Positions 1-10,534 of a DNA stretch of 64,000 nt are shown here, in pieces. The DNA lies in assembly GCA_963556495.2 (NCBI GenBank), contig OY747716.1, positions 47,572,318-47,636,317 on the forward strand, written 5' to 3'. The position numbers and the translations under genes are program-made. The stretch comes from Valencia hispanica. Lineage: Eukaryota; Chordata; Actinopteri; Cyprinodontiformes; Valenciidae. How positions within the stretch are numbered: position 1 is the first letter of the stretch; each line of letters starts with the position of its first letter. Under the pieces are notes generated by a model that did not search any database, was not told where the DNA came from, and saw only the letters and a list, made by a program, of their open reading frames with translations.

Positions 1-214
1 TAGCATTGCTAACCCATCTCTTTTGCTTTTTCCACTCCTCTTTAAATCAACTCGTAATTATAAAACTACAAAGCTACAAAAGTTGTTTGTTTTCACTCTA
101 GCTTGATAAGAGACATTTTTCATAAATATTCGTTTGTTTGTTTGTGTGAGTAGATATTTGACCTCATAGGTGTGGATCAGAGAAAGTCCAAAACAAACGC
201 CCCTTAGAGCTCAC

Positions 215-317
215 CTCCACTTGTTTCTGCAGCTGCGCAGTGCGCTGAGCGGTCCTGCTGTCTCTGTACTGCTGGATGGCCAGCAGCAGAGACTTTAAAC
301 ACGTCGTTATGTCCATC
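215..317 (-). CDS. First coding exon of an unrecognised gene (5' end only)
   Basis: Reading the minus strand, a pyrimidine-rich acceptor ending TTCAG precedes one base (317) and an ATG at 316-314. The reading frame runs 34 codons and meets a GTGAGC donor just below 215, in phase 0. The encoded segment starts MDITTCLKSLLLAIQQYRDS and continues with a basic, glutamine-rich stretch that looks amphipathic or coiled-coil. The rest of the gene lies left of the window. I do not recognise the family. The joint presence of acceptor, start codon, open frame and donor is what supports it; a chance open frame is the alternative. Confidence 0.55.
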
Positions 318-531
318 CTGAAGGGGGAATAATAAACACCGGTTATAACGATTAAACACGTACTACTAGACATTTCAACTAGCGTCCATCTTAATTCCCT
401 CGGGTTGCTAACACTAGCTCTAGTGGATTAGCCTACATTTTTACGACAACATAGGAGAAAATAATGAGTTCAGTTTAATAATATTTGTGTTTTATGCGTT
501 TGTGTTTCACGCTAAAACGGTTTGTTTGTAC

Positions 532-620
532 CTGAGTTAGTTTTACTGTCTTCGGGGAACATCAACAGTCACAGGCCGTCCTCCCGCTTCTGCTTCGAAC
601 GGGGAAGGAACGAACCAAGT
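532..620 (-). promoter_or_regulatory. Probable non-coding first exon and promoter of the gene at 215-317
   Basis: On the minus strand the sequence CTAACTCAG is followed by GTACAA, a good donor just below 532. That would give a 214-bp first intron (318-531) leading to the exon with the start codon. The sequence just upstream (560-620) is locally richer in G+C and CpG than its AT-rich surroundings, as expected near a transcription start. The exon's 5' end is not fixed by the sequence. Confidence 0.4.
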
Positions 621-1153
621 ATGGAAAAAGGGGGGAGACCGGGCTATTTCATTTTAATTTAGAAGCCCAATATAACGCCATTTGTTATTAATGTCATTTT
701 AGTTATGATAATACTTTATTGTACTGACAAAAAATCTCTTATAATAGCCGAAACAGCTTTTTTCTTTCGATCAAAGCTTGTTTTTTTTATCACAACCTCC
801 CCCCCCCCATGTCTTTCAGAAGGGCGGAAGTACGTAACGTGAGGAAGTGGAGCAGCGCAGCGGCTCTGTCCTATAAAAAAGTTTAAATAAAGTTTGGAAA
901 ATGAACTAATATAAATATTAAAATAATACAACTAAGATAATTAGATAACTGTAGATAATTTAACTGTTTTTTTGTAAAATACCATAAGTGAAAGAAACAT
1001 CGTATGAACTAAAAACGAACTAAATGAAATTATATTACATCAAATTAAGCCAAATAGCTACCTGTGTGTTTACAGCAACAAGTGATAATTAAGTTAGTGT
1101 TTTGACATAGGGATAGGCCTAAAAAAAAACATCTGGTTTTATAACAACTGTTG

Positions 1154-1155
<2 letters not shown>
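621..1155. other. AT-rich non-coding stretch with ETS-like motifs
   Basis: No gene seen. Around 821-850 there are two GGAAG-type motifs (CGGAAGTA and GAGGAAGTGG), a CpG-containing TACGTAACGT and, at 871-880, a TATAAAA-like string. These could be promoter elements for the leftward gene or for nothing. Open frames here have low-complexity translations and are not credible. Confidence 0.3.

Positions 1156-1215
<60 letters not shown>
1156..1215. repeat. (TA)n microsatellite
   Basis: About 60 bp of uninterrupted TA dinucleotides. Confidence 0.98.
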
Positions 1216-1217
<2 letters not shown>

Positions 1218-1224
1218 TATTGTG

Positions 1225-1570
1225 AAAATGTTGATTCTCTGATTCTGAATCGATTCTCATAAAAATTCCTAATAATCAGTATGTACGTCCAAAAATCGAT
1301 TTAATCGTTTAACATTGTTTGCCCTTTTTACAGCTAAAATAGAAGGGAATTTTATGGCTCAGGTCTGAAAGGGTTAATACAGTTTCCCCCGGTGAACTGT
1401 AACCCCACCCAGTGATGGGTCATTGAATTACAGTATATAATTAAGGTAACAGCTAAAAAAAAAAACGTTCTTAATAGCAGAGCCACATCAATATCGAACA
1501 GATTGGATCTGATGGTGATAATCAATTCTAACTCTTGAAAGTCAGAATCGAATCAATTCTTAAACGAATA
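1225..1570. repeat. Degenerate fold-back (MITE-like) repeat
   Basis: Sequence near 1230-1260 (GATTCTGAATCGATTCTC) recurs in inverted form near 1543-1560 (GTCAGAATCGAATCAATTC). The GAATCGATTC-type ends resemble non-autonomous DNA transposons common in fish. No target-site duplication could be read with confidence. Confidence 0.35.
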
Positions 1571-2039
1571 AGACTTGTTGAAATGTAGTCCATGCTGAAG
1601 TTTGAGTAAAATAAAATAAAAAAACAAAAGGTTGATCAGATCAATTAAAAGTTGAATTCACTTAGTCCATCCATCCATCGTCTGTGCCCACTCATCCATG
1701 CAGGTCAAGAGGCAAGGTACACCGAAGTCGCCAGTACATAACCGGGCCAATTCAATTGCGAAGGCCTATTCTTTTTCGAATGTTTCTTATTATTCTTCTG
1801 CAAAGTGAATTGGCTTTTTGGAGGCCTAAACATATTTAAAAACTCACCAAATTTCGCGGACGCATGAGTCCAGTGTGAAATTTACCATATTTTAAGGGTT
1901 TCAAAAAAGCCACAACAGCCCCCCCCCCCCCCGACGGGAATGCTTCAAAACACCCTCCCTATTTATCTGATTTGATCATAGAGCAACAACATTTGGTACA
2001 CTTGTAGCACTTCCCAAGACCTACCTAAAAGTCGCTGCT
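1571..2039. other. Non-coding stretch upstream of the LINE
   Basis: Contains a short CCATCCATC run near 1673-1680 and a run of 14 C at 1919-1932. No splice-bounded open frame or recognisable gene is seen. Confidence 0.5.
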
Positions 2040-2355
2040 GTGACAGGGTAAGCGGTATTGCGTCATTTCCTGTTGTCGCTGTTGCACTCCTTGTAAGCTG
2101 TTTGGTGTTCAGACTCTCTTGAATTGATCTTGTTTTCTCTGCGCTGAGGCCTCTCTAAGTTATTTTACACACAAGCACACTAAAACACACGTTTTGTGGT
2201 GGTGTACTTTACGTTTTGGGAACTCCTTGTGTTTCACACAGTTTTTCTTGGGGTGGTAAGGTCTCGCTAGCTCAGTTAGCTTAGCTTCATAGCGGCTAAG
2301 GCTACTCTTCTCTCCTGTCTCTAACTCTTCTCTTCTCTCTTGCTCTCTCTGTCAG

Positions 2356-3165
2356 ATGTTTAGTTACTTCCCTGCCTCCTTTAGTGATAATGGTAACTGT
2401 AATAAATGTAATATTTTTGTAGCTTTGGAGGCAAGGGTATCAGAATTAGAAGCACGGCTCCGCGCTGTTGAAAAACCAGCAGATAGCCGAAGCCCATTAG
2501 CCAGCGCGGAGCCAACAAGGACAGAACCCCCTAGCCGTCCTCCGGTAGAGCCCGCGCAGCCGGGACCCCAGGCCGGCTGGGTGACGGTACCTAGGAAGCA
2601 TAGTTCTAGGACCCAGCCCAAGGGCCACCACCAACCGATCCGCGTTTCTAACAGATTTTCCCCGCTCAGTGACACACCCGCTGAGAAGCCGACCCTGGTA
2701 ATTGGCAGCTCTATAGTCAGAAACGTGGCATTAAAGACACCATTGACCATAGTCAAATGCTTGCCAGGGTCCAGAACAGGCAACATCAAACCCAACCTGA
2801 AACTGCTGGCTAAAGATAAATGTAAATACAGTAAGATTGTTATTGACACATGGTTACGCCAATCGGAGGTCACTAAAATTAGTGTTGCTTCGGTGTGTAA
2901 GTTTGCCAAAACAATGTCAGAGTCGGTAATCTTTTCTGGTCCCCTGCCTGATCGGACCAGTGACGACATTTTTAGCCGCATGCTGTCATTCCATCAATGG
3001 TTGTCTGGGTGGTGTCCTGCAAACGATGTGGGCTACATTGATAACTGGCAAACATTTTGGGGAAAACCTGGTCTGATCCGGAGAGACGGCATCCATCCCA
3101 CTTTGGATGGAGCAGCTCTTCTTTCTAGGAATATGACCGAATTTATAAGTCCTCCAAAACACTGA
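2356..3165 (+). CDS. LINE ORF1 protein, coiled coil plus SGNH-esterase-like domain
   Basis: A 269-aa open frame starting at ATG 2356. Residues about 20-42 form a heptad-like coiled coil ([20 protein letters not shown]). A proline-rich linker follows, then an SGNH-hydrolase-like domain. Block I is visible as [10 protein letters not shown] (about 114-123), and the C-terminal catalytic-type block is [11 protein letters not shown] (Asp244, His247). ORF1 proteins of CR1/L2-group LINEs carry such esterase domains, thought to act in RNP or membrane interactions. The block around residues 155-160, normally carrying a G-x-N-D motif, reads IVIDTWLRQ and looks shortened, so esterase activity is doubtful although the frame is open. 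Confidence 0.8.
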   Translation: MFSYFPASFSDNGNCNKCNIFVALEARVSELEARLRAVEKPADSRSPLASAEPTRTEPPSRPPVEPAQPGPQAGWVTVPRKHSSRTQPKGHHQPIRVSNRFSPLSDTPAEKPTLVIGSSIVRNVALKTPLTIVKCLPGSRTGNIKPNLKLLAKDKCKYSKIVIDTWLRQSEVTKISVASVCKFAKTMSESVIFSGPLPDRTSDDIFSRMLSFHQWLSGWCPANDVGYIDNWQTFWGKPGLIRRDGIHPTLDGAALLSRNMTEFISPPKH

Positions 3166-3258
3166 CAACCCAGGGTCCAGACCAGGAAGCAGAGTCGTAG
3201 TTTAACCGACCTCTCTGCTGCTTCTGTACTGTTACCCCCCCATTACCCTATAGAAACA

Positions 3259-6241
3259 GTGTCTTGCACACGGCCAAAATTAAATGGATTAAAAGTTAAG
3301 CCAACAAAAGCAAATTATGGAAATTTCAAAAAGATAAATACGACTTTCACTGAACAGAAAAATAACTTTATTAAATGTGGTTTATTAAACATAAGATCTC
3401 TCTCCTCAAAGACTTTGTTAGTAAATGACTTGATTTGTGATAATCACATTGATTTGCTTTGTCTCACAGAAACCTGGTTGCAGCAGGAGGATTATGTCCG
3501 TATAAATGAGTCAACTCCTTCCAGTCATTTAAATTTTCACATTCCTAGAAGTACTGGGCGAGGAGGAGGAGTTGCAACCATTTTTTGTTCTGATTTACTA
3601 ATTAGTCCAAGACCAATTTATAGCTACAGTTCTATTGAACATCTAACCCTTAATTTTCCTCATCCAAGTTGCAAAACATTAAGACCATTTTTGTTTGTGG
3701 TTTTGTATCGTCCACCAGGCCCTTACTCTCAGTTCTTGGATCAGATCTCACATTTTTTATCTGATTTAGTATTAAATACTGATAGGGTCATTATAGTGGG
3801 GGACTTCAAAATTTATGTGGACACTGAAAGTGATAGCCTAAATGCAGCCTTTAATGCTATTTTAGACTCAATTGGCTTTACTCAAAAAGTACAGGGATCG
3901 ACCCACTCGGGCAAATACACTTTGGACCTTGTACTGACATACGGTATTGAGTGTGAGGAAATAACAGTCCACCCACATAACCCGGTCCTGTCTGACCACT
4001 TCTTGATAACTTTTGAATTTACTTTAACTGACCATCTTAAATCTGAAAGAAAATTTAATTATAGTAGAGATTTATCAGACAATGCTGTAACAATTTTTAA
4101 AGAATCTGTTCCATTCTTACTTTCCTCAGTGTCTCAGAGTAACACAGTGGATGGCAGCAATTCTGTCTCTAACCCTTCAGAAATTGATGGTCTGGTTCAC
4201 AGCGTTACGTCCTCATTGCGTTTGGCATTAGATAGTGTAGCCCTCTTAAAAAAGAAAGTGGCTAGCTGTAGGAGGCTTACTCCTTGGTTTAACGCAGAGT
4301 TGCGTACTTTAAAGCAGAATACTAGGAAGTTGGAGAGAAAATGGCGCTCTACACACCTAGAGGATTCCTATTTAACCTGAAATAACAGTCTACTGCTGTA
4401 TAAAAAGACCCTTCGTCAAGCTAGAACAGCATATTTTCATCATTAATAGAGGTGAATAAAAACAATCCTAGGTTTCTTTTTAGTACAGTTCCCAAACTTA
4501 TACAGAGTCATAGCTCTGTTGAGCCAACTATTAGCAGTGATAATTTTATGGGATTCTTCATAAATAAGATTAATTCTATTAAAAATAAAATCATTGGCAT
4601 CCTCCCAAACATGATTACATCTTCCTCAGTAAATGACGCAGCATTGGAAAGAACTATAGAACCTCATTTGTGCTTAGGCTATTTTGATTCAGTCGAGCTT
4701 TCGGAATGATCAAAAATATTAGCCTCATCTAAACCTTCAACTTGTTGGACCCAAACCCAAGCAAATTATTTAAGGAAGTATTCCATTTTTGTTCCTGGCC
4801 CCATTTTGGATATGATGAATCTATCCTTAATAAACGGATACGTACCACAGGAATTTAAAATAGCTGTAATTAAACCTTTACTCAAGAAACCTTCCCTTGA
4901 TCAAGATGACTTAGTGAATTACAGACCTATATCTAACCTTCCTCTCTTATCCAAAATCCTTGAGAAAATAGTTGATAATCAAGTCTGTGATCATCTAAAC
5001 AGTAACTGTTTGAAGAGTTTCAATCAGGTTTTAGTGCTCATCATAGCACTGAAACAGCACTGGTGAAGGTTACTAATGATATTCTCATGGCCTCAGAGAA
5101 TGGACTGGTGTCTGTTCTGGTTTTGTTAGATCTCAGTGCTGCTTTTGACACAGTCGATCATAATATTCTCTTACAAAGGCTTGAACATATTGCAGGGATC
5201 AAAGGAACAGCACTAGGCTGGTTTAAATCATATTTGTCTGATAGATTCCAGTTTGTTCATCTAAATGATCAATCTTCTTCACTCTCAAGGGTTACTTGTG
5301 GAGTTCCACAGGGTTCTGTGCTTGGACCAATTCTTTTCACCATATATATGCTCCCAATTGGTAGAATCATTAGACAGCATGGCATAAATTTCCACAGCTA
5401 TGCCGATGATGCACAACTATATTTATCCATAAATCTTGATGAACCCAGTCAGTTAGGTAGATTATAGGGATGTCTGGAAGACATAAAAACATGGATGACT
5501 CTAAACTTTTTGCTTTTAAATTCTGACAAGACAGAAGTTTCCGTCTTTGGACCAGAAGTTCTAAAAAAGAAACTGATTAGTCAATCACTTCATCTGGATG
5601 GCATTAAATTGGCCCCCAGTAATAAGGTAAAGAACCTCAGCGTTATTTTTGACCAAGACTTGACATTTAAATCCCATATTAAACACGTTTCTAGGATTTC
5701 CTTCTTTCACCTCCAGACTAGTGCTAAAATTAGAAACATCCTGTCCAGGAGTGATGCTGAGAAACTAGTCCATGCATTTGTTACCTCAAGGCTGGACTAC
5801 TGTAATTCTTTACTATCAGGTAGTCCACAAAATGCCATTAAAAGCCTTCAGTTGATCCAAAATGCGGCAGCAAGAGTTCTGATGAATATTAAAAAGAGAG
5901 ATCACATTTCTCCTGTTTTAGCTTCCCTTCATTGGCTCCCTGTTAAATCCAGAATAGAATTTAAGATCCTTCTTCTTACATACAAAGCCCTTAATAATCA
6001 AGCTCCATCATACATCAGAGATCTAATTGTTCCATATGTTCCTAACAGAGCACTTCGCTCTCGGACTGCAGGTTTACTTGTAGTTCCTAGGATTTCTAAA
6101 AGTAGAATGGGAGGCAGATCTTTTAGTTATCAGGCTCCTCTCCTGTGGAACCAGCTCCCAGCTTTAGTCCGTGAGGCAGACACTCTGTTTACTTTTAAGG
6201 CCAGGCTTAAAACTTTCCTTTTTGATAAAGCTTATAGTTAG
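3259..6241 (+). pseudogene. LINE ORF2 (endonuclease-reverse transcriptase), broken
   Basis: The 5' part (3259-4380) encodes an AP-type endonuclease, with [37 protein letters not shown] (the usual GDFN has Lys for Asn) and [13 protein letters not shown] at 4378-4380 ends that frame. Coding continues in another frame at about 4452-4709 and 4806-5066, then in a third at 5063-5467 with LDLSAAFDTVDH, GVPQGSVLGP and the catalytic SYADDAQLY. After an in-frame TAG at about 5465 the C-terminal region runs 5495-6241, including LHWLPVKSRIEFK and LWNQLPALVRE. At least two stops and two frame changes make it a pseudogene. The frame from 3259 has no ATG at its head, and its true start was not fixed. Confidence 0.85.
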
Positions 6242-6950
6242 AGTGGCTTAGGTCATCCTGAGCTATCTCTGTAGTTATGCTGCTATAGGCTTAGACTGCT
6301 GGAGGACAGACTGACCAATTTTCTTCACTCTGCTACTTCCTTTTCTCCTACGACTCTCCAGTTGTATTACAGTACATTCTGTTATTTCGACTGTTAACTT
6401 TGTTTTCTCTCAGTGTTTTTCTCTCCATAGAAGATATACCTGGTCTGGTATCCTGCTTGGCTGCAATGCCCTGTTGGACGGGGGGCATCGACTGGGATGA
6501 TCCTCTCAGTAACTGAACATCCACTGTGTCCTGTTATCAACTTTTTACTTTCTGTAACATAGAAAGTTCTCTTATATCAGATCTTCTGTTCCTTCTGTGT
6601 TTCTGCTCTGTCTTCTCAAACCCCCAGACGGTCGTGGCAGATGGCCGCTCCTACTGAGCCTGGTTCTGTTGGAGGTTTCTTCCTGATAAAGGGGAGTTTT
6701 TCCTCTCCACCGTCGCTACATGCTTGCTCAGTATGAGGGATTGCTGAAGGATTGCTGTGGTTGGAAAGTCTGCCCAACCTCACGCCAATGATTGACGCAA
6801 TCTGCTGGGATTCCTTAAAAAGGAAACTTTTTAACCGATTGGAATGTTTGTATAAATGTATTGAAATGACTTCTTGTTAAGTGCCTTGAGATGACATCTG
6901 TTGTGAATTGGCGCTAAATAAATAAGCTGAATTGAATTGAATTGAATTAA
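6242..6950 (+). other. 3' UTR of the L2-type LINE
   Basis: No coding. Ends in the sequence GTGCCTTGAGATGACATCTG, then GAATTGGCGCTAAATAAATA and short tandem GAATT repeats, which serve as the RT priming end in this LINE group. Confidence 0.75.
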
Positions 6951-7107
6951 AAGTCTTAAAATGTCATAGTCCAAATGAACAGGAAGTTCACCGTCTTGGA
7001 TTGAACGTGCAATTTTGACAGATATTTACCGCTTTTTGGCCCATTTTCTCCTCCGCCTGATATCGAACTCCTCCTGGAAGTTTTGATTGATCAGCTTCAA
7101 AGAAGAA

Positions 7108-7874
7108 CATAGAATATAGAATAATCCTTTATTGTCCCACAAAGGGTGAATTCGGCTGTAACAGTAGCAAAGTGAGAGATAACAGAAGCATTCACGATCA
7201 CACAAGATTGGTAGAAAAAGTTTAAAAACAGAATTAAGAATAATATGTACATTAAGGACACAATTACAAAAACCAAAGTATTGTGCAGTTATTAAAAATA
7301 AATTGGCATACTCAGATTAGAATGTGCAACTGAGTAGGATAATTTAAAAACAGTGAATATTTACAGAATGTGGATGTGTAATTGTGCAATAGAAAGTAAA
7401 AGAGTAAACGTATTATTTACAAGACGTTAACAGAATATGAACTGAGAAAAACAGATGTGCAAACAGCAGCCTCAGAAATGTTAAATGAATGAGTCAAGCC
7501 GTGCAAAATACAGCAGTGATGTAAACATTGTTGATTTTGTTGGGAAGAGTTCTGCTTATAGAGTCAAACAGCTGCAGGGAGGAAGGAGCTGCGAAAACGC
7601 TCCTTCATGCACCGAGGATGCAGTAGTCTGTCACTGAAGGAGATCTGCAGCTCTGCTACATCTTCATGCATGGGGGGGGGGGCTACTCGGTCCATCAGTG
7701 ATGTTATTTTGGCCAGAGTCCTTCTGTCTCCCACCACCTGCACTGGATTCAGGGGGCGCCCTGGAGCAGAGCTGGCCTTCCAGATGAGCTTATCCAACCT
7801 CTTCCTCTCAACTGTAGATAAACTGCCCTGTATAGAGCATCAGTGTTGTGGCTTCAGTCCAGGTTATTGTTTAG
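7108..7874 (-). mobile_element. LINE 3' fragment, minus strand
   Basis: Minus-strand reading gives the C-terminus of a LINE RT protein at 7797-7564 (VGDRRTLAKITSLMDRV, MKERFRSSFLPAAV). A 3' UTR follows, ending GTGGGACAATAAAGG and ATTCTATATTCTATG near 7108. The same C-terminal pattern (RYRKSFLPTA) appears at about 34.4, 40.9 and 44.9 kb in related fragments. The part from 7874 to 7800 has lost internal sequence between an LDWS-type and an RLDKLI-type segment. I did not assign the clade. Confidence 0.7.
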
Positions 7875-7922
7875 GTAAACAATAAACTGTTTTTATTGTT
7901 TTGGTGTTCATGTAAGCACAAA

Positions 7923-8035
7923 AACAATAAACTGGACTGGAGCCACAGTCCACTGATGCTCTTTACGGCAAGGGCCAGAGCAGACTCTACCTGATGAGGA
8001 GGCGGAGGTCTTTTTCAAATTTGGTCTGTATGGCC
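7923..8035 (+). mobile_element. LINE fragment, plus strand, head to head with the previous one
   Basis: Reads a LINE segment with KLDWS and, in a shifted frame, GQSRLYLMRRRRS, the region of the RT protein just after the polymerase domain. It starts at the same LINE position as the upper end of the minus-strand fragment at 7108-7874 but points the other way. The two form an inverted repeat of about 38 bp per arm (7837-7874 against 7923-7962). Confidence 0.6.
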
Positions 8036-9994
8036 TTCAGGCTTGGGGGATCTAAAGTTATAAAAATCCTGACTTTTCATGCATGTTGAAGGGGCGGGGC
8101 CTGGCCTCAAACTTTTACTACACGCCAAAAAAAAAAGATTTTTTTTTTTAACTCCTACTAAGAAACTCAAGGAGGGATGAAACTTGCTAAAATAGATTGT
8201 CAACCTACTGTGATCGGTCACCATCAGGTCCCCAAATAAATTTCATTGGTCAAATGCCTATAAGCTCACCTAGACTCCTTCCACTGAGAACAGGTAGTGT
8301 AATGTTTATAAAAGTATAATCAGTGTTCTGGTAACAGCTTCATTTTTGTTTTGTTTCTAAAATGAAATGCAAACTTACATTAGAGTGGCTAATGATCTAA
8401 AAACCCTTGCATGTGAGCCACTTAATGAACGAAGAGTATTTGTTTAACTATATGTTAATTAGCAAAGATAACAGGTTTAAAAAGAGGGCGAATACACATA
8501 AAACCCACCCTTTGTGACTCAGCTCTGCTGTTGAAGCGTCTCAACACATCAAACTGACAAAACTGTGGTTAGACCATGTCTGCAGTTTGACAGCTTGTCA
8601 CTTTATTTGTGGTCAATCGTCTCTTGAGTTTTACTCTCCCCTTATTGTATTTGAGATAAAGTGTTCACTACCTTTAAATGTGCAATGTTACCCCACCCTG
8701 AAAAAACATGTAACACCGTAAATATTCTCATAAACACAATGATGCTGCTGACAGAAGATCTGTGAAAAACAAAAAGAAGGGGATGGGAGGGAGGGGATGA
8801 GGGGGCATCACATGCTAGGAGTTGTGAAAACAGCCAGGATGTGTGGTTATGTTTTTGTCCATACAGCCACTCATACATTTCAGCCTCTCTTTTCATGCAC
8901 TTTGTTACACTTTGTGTTTTTAACGTGCAAAGCAAAGGGTCGTGACAGATGACCTAGTTGCTTCAGGCTTTCTGTCTGCTGGGGGGAAAATGTTGCGTGC
9001 ACAACACCTTTCAATTAAAGAAGCCTTGACAAAGGTCATGCACTAACAATAAACAAGGATTAATCACGTGAGCTGACCAGCAGATGATAAACTAACGCAT
9101 TGTTTCCTTCAGCACCATCAAGAATAAAAAAATGCATCTCAGCTGAGATGAAAAAAAAAAAAACCTAGTAGGAAGATTTTTCTTATACGTTATATGACCT
9201 AAACAAAAATACAGATAAAGTAGAGAACTGAAGAGTGTGATGCTTCCAGACTGTTCAAAATAAAGCTTATCGATCGAAGTAAAAACTGTCAAAATTCACT
9301 ACAGAGGAAAGTGTCTTGGTCTGTCATTTCCTTCCTTGTTTCACAGTTGTTTGGTTAACGAGTCTGTTTATTACAATAACTCAGAGCTGCTCAGATCTCC
9401 CAACGTCTCGTTTTAATATTTGAACGCTTTGAAACGACGCAGCTGATTCACTTTCTCAAATATTTTCTATTTGTAAAAGCTTTATTTAAGGGAGGGGGAG
9501 CAGAGAATCTTTACAGGAATATTTTAAAATAAAATAATTAAAATGTTTCTACACCAGCATTTTATTTAGATTGAAATGGATCATTCATAATTAATCAAGT
9601 TTTAATGTGTGCTTATCTTCCTCTATTATCTATGGGGTTTATTAGATACACCTGTTCAACCAGTTGGGCAGTGAACCAGCCAATCACATCGCAGCAACTC
9701 AATGCATTCAGGTCTCCAGACTTGGTGATGACAACTTGCTGAAGTTCAAAGCGACCATCAGGATTATGGGAAAAAAGGGGAATGGAAGACATTGTGAAGT
9801 GAGGCTGCACAATACATCGCAAATATATCATCAGTGCAATATCAGTGTGCACAGTACCCATATTGCAACGGACTATTTGGAGTGCAATCAGTCTTGGCTA
9901 GTATATAAACTTGCATTTCTCATGCTAACGTAATTTTACAGGGCAGCAGATGTTCAGAGCAGAGACAACTTACATGAATGAGGAAAATAGGCAA

Positions 9995-9996
<2 letters not shown>
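8036..9996. other. Non-coding stretch, no gene seen
   Basis: About 2 kb of AT-rich sequence. The open frames here (for example 8642-8935 and 9613-9861 on the minus strand) lack recognisable domains and convincing splice signals. No element with clear ends was found. Confidence 0.5.

Positions 9997-10036
<40 letters not shown>
9997..10036. repeat. (TA)n microsatellite
   Basis: About 40 bp of TA dinucleotides. Confidence 0.97.
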
Positions 10037-10037
<1 letters not shown>

Positions 10038-10146
10038 AATGTTAACCAAGATTTTCTAATATCTAGCAGCCCTTTTGAAGGAGGACCCAGACTGGGATTT
10101 CCATACATAACCATCTCTCTGGTTTACACAGAATGAACTGAAAGAG

Positions 10147-10200
10147 GTCAGGTAAGGCAAGGCAATTTTATTTTTGTATGGCACACTTTCGTAGCAGTTT
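10147..10200 (-). mobile_element. Short LINE 3'-tail fragment
   Basis: GGTAAGGCAAGGCAATTTTA and the following GTATGGCACACTTTCG are the reverse complement of the 3' tail (AAAGTGTGCTATACAAATAA type) seen on the LINE copies at 19.4, 29.7 and 51.2 kb. Confidence 0.55.
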
Positions 10201-10534
10201 CTCATTCCTTTGAACAAATTGCAAATGCTTTTGGACATGTATCAGTTACTTTCATACAATTCTCTGCTGTTTTATGACATTATCATTTGCTTATGTCATG
10301 TCAGTCAAAATGAAACATACTTATGAATGCTGAATAGTCATTCCCCATAAAACTAATAGTCCTCATTTCATTGCTTGAGTCATTACATACAAAATTGTTG
10401 CTAATTTCATACATTCCTTTATAATTTTTCTAGTTGTAACCAGTGACAACCCACTTGTCCACAGTCACTCAGAGCTGAATCCCATGAACCCTCACTTGGC
10501 AAGTGTACCATTTCTACAATTCTGTGACACAAAA

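Larger units (their letters stand above)
2040..6950 (+). mobile_element. Nearly full-length L2/CR1-group LINE
   Basis: A non-LTR retrotransposon about 4.9 kb long with 5' UTR, ORF1 (2356-3165), ORF2 (3259-6241, broken) and a 3' UTR of about 700 bp. The 3' end reads GAATTGGCGCTAAATAAAT and finishes in tandem TGAAT repeats, the tail type of L2/Maui-like LINEs in fish. The 5' limit near 2040-2060 is estimated; no target-site duplication is clear. A short minus-strand piece of the same tail lies near 43500-43590. Confidence 0.85.

Noticed and set aside
1045..1260. Minus-strand frame with IYIYIYIY
   Set aside because: Translation of the (TA)n microsatellite.
2364..2981. 205-aa open frame on the minus strand
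   Set aside because: It is antisense to the LINE ORF1, has no domain, and is explained as the shadow of that frame.
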